A stretch of 64,000 nucleotides of DNA from Polynucleobacter sp. MWH-Berg-3C6 (GTDB taxonomy: Bacteria; Pseudomonadota; Gammaproteobacteria; Burkholderiales; Burkholderiaceae): the NCBI RefSeq assembly GCF_018881855.1, contig NZ_JACVPN010000005.1, positions 1 through 64,000 of the forward strand, in the 5' to 3' direction. Of this stretch, positions 58,901-61,900 are shown in pieces (position 1 is the stretch's first letter; the number at the start of each line of letters is the position of its first letter). Both the position numbers and the translations under genes were made by a program. Below the pieces are notes generated by a model. It made no database searches, was not told where the DNA came from, and saw nothing but the letters and a program-made list of their open reading frames with translations.

Positions 58901-61900
58901 TAGTGTTTGAACCGGTAATGGTTACCGATCCAGCTGTGGCAGTGAGAACACCATTGAGATTAACTGCAGCGTTACCAGCAAGTTGAGAGCCATTCATGAT
59001 GATATTGCCGGTGCTGGCTGTAAAAGTAGCGGCTGAGCTTTGCGCCCAAATACCGCTACCGGTATTAGTAATACCCAATACGTCTATATTGCCTGTAGTC
59101 GCTGTGATTGCTACCGTAGAGTAAACACCATGATTACCGCTATAGGTAACACCATCCAGAATAACGCCAGAACCACCGGTTAAAGCTCCGCTCACAGTGA
59201 TACCGTTTGCTGCTGTAGTGGCTAATGTAGAAAAGTTAGCAGTGGTAATGTAGTTATCTACTGCAAATAAAGGGATGCATGGAGCCGATGCGCAACCGTA
59301 GGTATTATTAATTCTGATAGTGCCGTTAACACTAACTCCATTAGCTGTTAGGGCAGCGCCAGCGGAAAAGATTGAATAATTTACTGCAGATGTGCTGCCA
59401 GAAGCCAAAGTAAATGCTCCTGCTGTAATAGCCGAAGATTTATTACCAGTACGGCCGTCATACAGGATGGTAGAAGTGGATCCGCTGATATTCGCTACTA
59501 ACGTAATAGCGCCAGTTTGGTTGATGACATTGTTAGAGATAAAGCTGATGTTACTTCCAGATACATTGTTTGTTATAGCTCCAGTACTATTAATTCCAGT
59601 TAACGAACCCGCGACGCTACCATTACCTTGAATATATAAATTGCCATTACCGCTAATGGTAAAGGTACTGCTACCAAGTCCAATAATTGGCACTGTTGCT
59701 GTTGTTGAATACGTGCTAGCTGAAATGGTGATGCCGCCAGAGCTTGAGCTAAGTGCAAAACCTCCAGAGGAAAAACCATAATAGTTATTGGATATACCGT
59801 TGATGTATATACCAGTTGTACTGGCTAAGGATCCAGCAGTCAGAGCCCCACTAGCGGCAATACCAGAGACAGAAACTACTGGCGTTAACGTACTAGCATT
59901 AGCGGTAGTAATAAAACCTGAAGACGGAGTTCCACCAACACCGCCAGTACCACCGAAGGTATTAATCAAACTGATATATCCAGGAACTGATACCCCCCCA
60001 ACAGCAATAGTGGATCCAGCTGATTTTGCAATATAGTTAATTGCAGCTGTAGATGTGCCCGAGGTTGAGAGAGCGCCACTGGTTATAGAGCTGTTGAGAT
60101 TACCGGTTGTAGTGCTATAGGTAATGGCACTCGCTGTTCCAGATGTATTGGCAGCTAAGTTGATTGCGCCAGTTTGATTAATGATGTTATTTGATGAAAA
60201 GGTGATGTTGCCGCCATTAGCATTTTGTGTGATGGCGCCAGTTGAACTAATGCCAGTATTACCGCCAGCAGCTATGTTATTTCCAGTTATGGTGATATTT
60301 CCGGCTGCGTTTGTAATGGTTGATGCACCGAGGTTAACAACAGTAGCTGCTGTTCCAGATGTGCCGGAAATCGTAACGCCTGTAGCTGCTGAAATCGCAG
60401 CGGAAGTAGTAATAGCAATGACCGAACCAGTAGTCGTAGCAGTCAAATTGACTGAACCAGCATAAGATGTCACAGGTGAGGTGATATCTATCACACCCTT
60501 GTTGGCGGTAATAGAGGTGGATGTATTGTTTACCGTGATATTAATATTGCCTACAGCAGCTATAGGGAATGCAGTTGAATAGCTGTTAAATACAAAACCC
60601 CACTGTGCAGCTCCGCTAGGGTTTGAATTAATATCAATGGAGCCGCCGATATACCAAGCTCCAAAGATCCCAAAAATAGGGGCAAGATTTGATGATGTGG
60701 TGACTGCCACATTTCCACCGGTTGTGGCTGCTGTTACAGCAGTTGTACCTGTGCTCGTGGTATTGAAGACGCTACCAGGCGCGACAAGAGCAACAGTGCC
60801 ATTGACAATAGCGCCTCTAGTAATCACTCCAGCTGATGATATTGAGCCGCCAGTTCCATCCAGCGCTATAAAGCCACCTTTTGTAGTGATGTTGCTAGAA
60901 ATACTAATATTTGAACCGGCTACTGTGGTTGTCGTATTTGAGGCGAAGAAAGATTGGGCTACGACATTGATCTTTCCGGTACTAGTGGAATTAATTGCGC
61001 CATTAACAATAACTTGGCCACTGGATAAATAATTTAGGGTTAGATTACCGGCACCGGTATTGGTAGTAGTGCCTGTTAAGGTAATCGATTGCGCTGTACC
61101 AGTTCTAGTGTCGTAAGTAAGACTAACGTTAACCCCTGAAGCTGGAGCAAATGTTAAGTTAGTTGTTTGAGTAATGGTGCCATCAGCAATGATTTGAACA
61201 CTCGTTCCAGCATTAATCGCCGTTTGAATTTGTGTGGCACTAACGTTTGTTTGATTGGTAAATGTAAGCGGATTAGTTCCGGTTGATGTTCCTGCGGTGG
61301 TGCTTATAGTGACGTTAGTCGGGTCTAGTAGCCACATTCCTCCCCTACCCGCATTAATGCTCGCCATCATGCTGAGAGTTTGGCCAGAGGTTTCGATGAA
61401 ACCCCCATTTTGATTGCTTAGATTTTGATCTAGCTGAGCTACATTAATGCTTGAATACTGATCTAGGCTTGTAGATAAAGCAAAAGGCAAAGTGCCGTTG
61501 CTTGCATCATTGCCTATGAGTATTTGTCCACCCTGGTTATAGCCAGTTGCTTCGATTGCGCTACTGGTAATAGTGACATTTTTAGTTGCGGATAAACCAA
61601 TGCTTCCGCCACGGCCTGTTGAACCGTTCGTTTGAATAGTGCTAGTTTGAATATTGAGATCACCGTTATTGGCGATGAGCGTGATGGCGCCACCATCTGT
61701 TGTGCCATTTGCTGCAATGTTGCCTGCTACTGTAATTTGATCACCTGAAAATGCAATTGCCCCACCCGGCCCATTATTGCCATTGGCTTGCACCACACTA
61801 CCCGCTTGGGTATTGATTATTGGAGCAGATGCATAGATTGATCCGCCCGTTGTGCCATTTGCCTTTACCTGGGCCGTCGCCTGCAAGTCCAGCAAGTTGC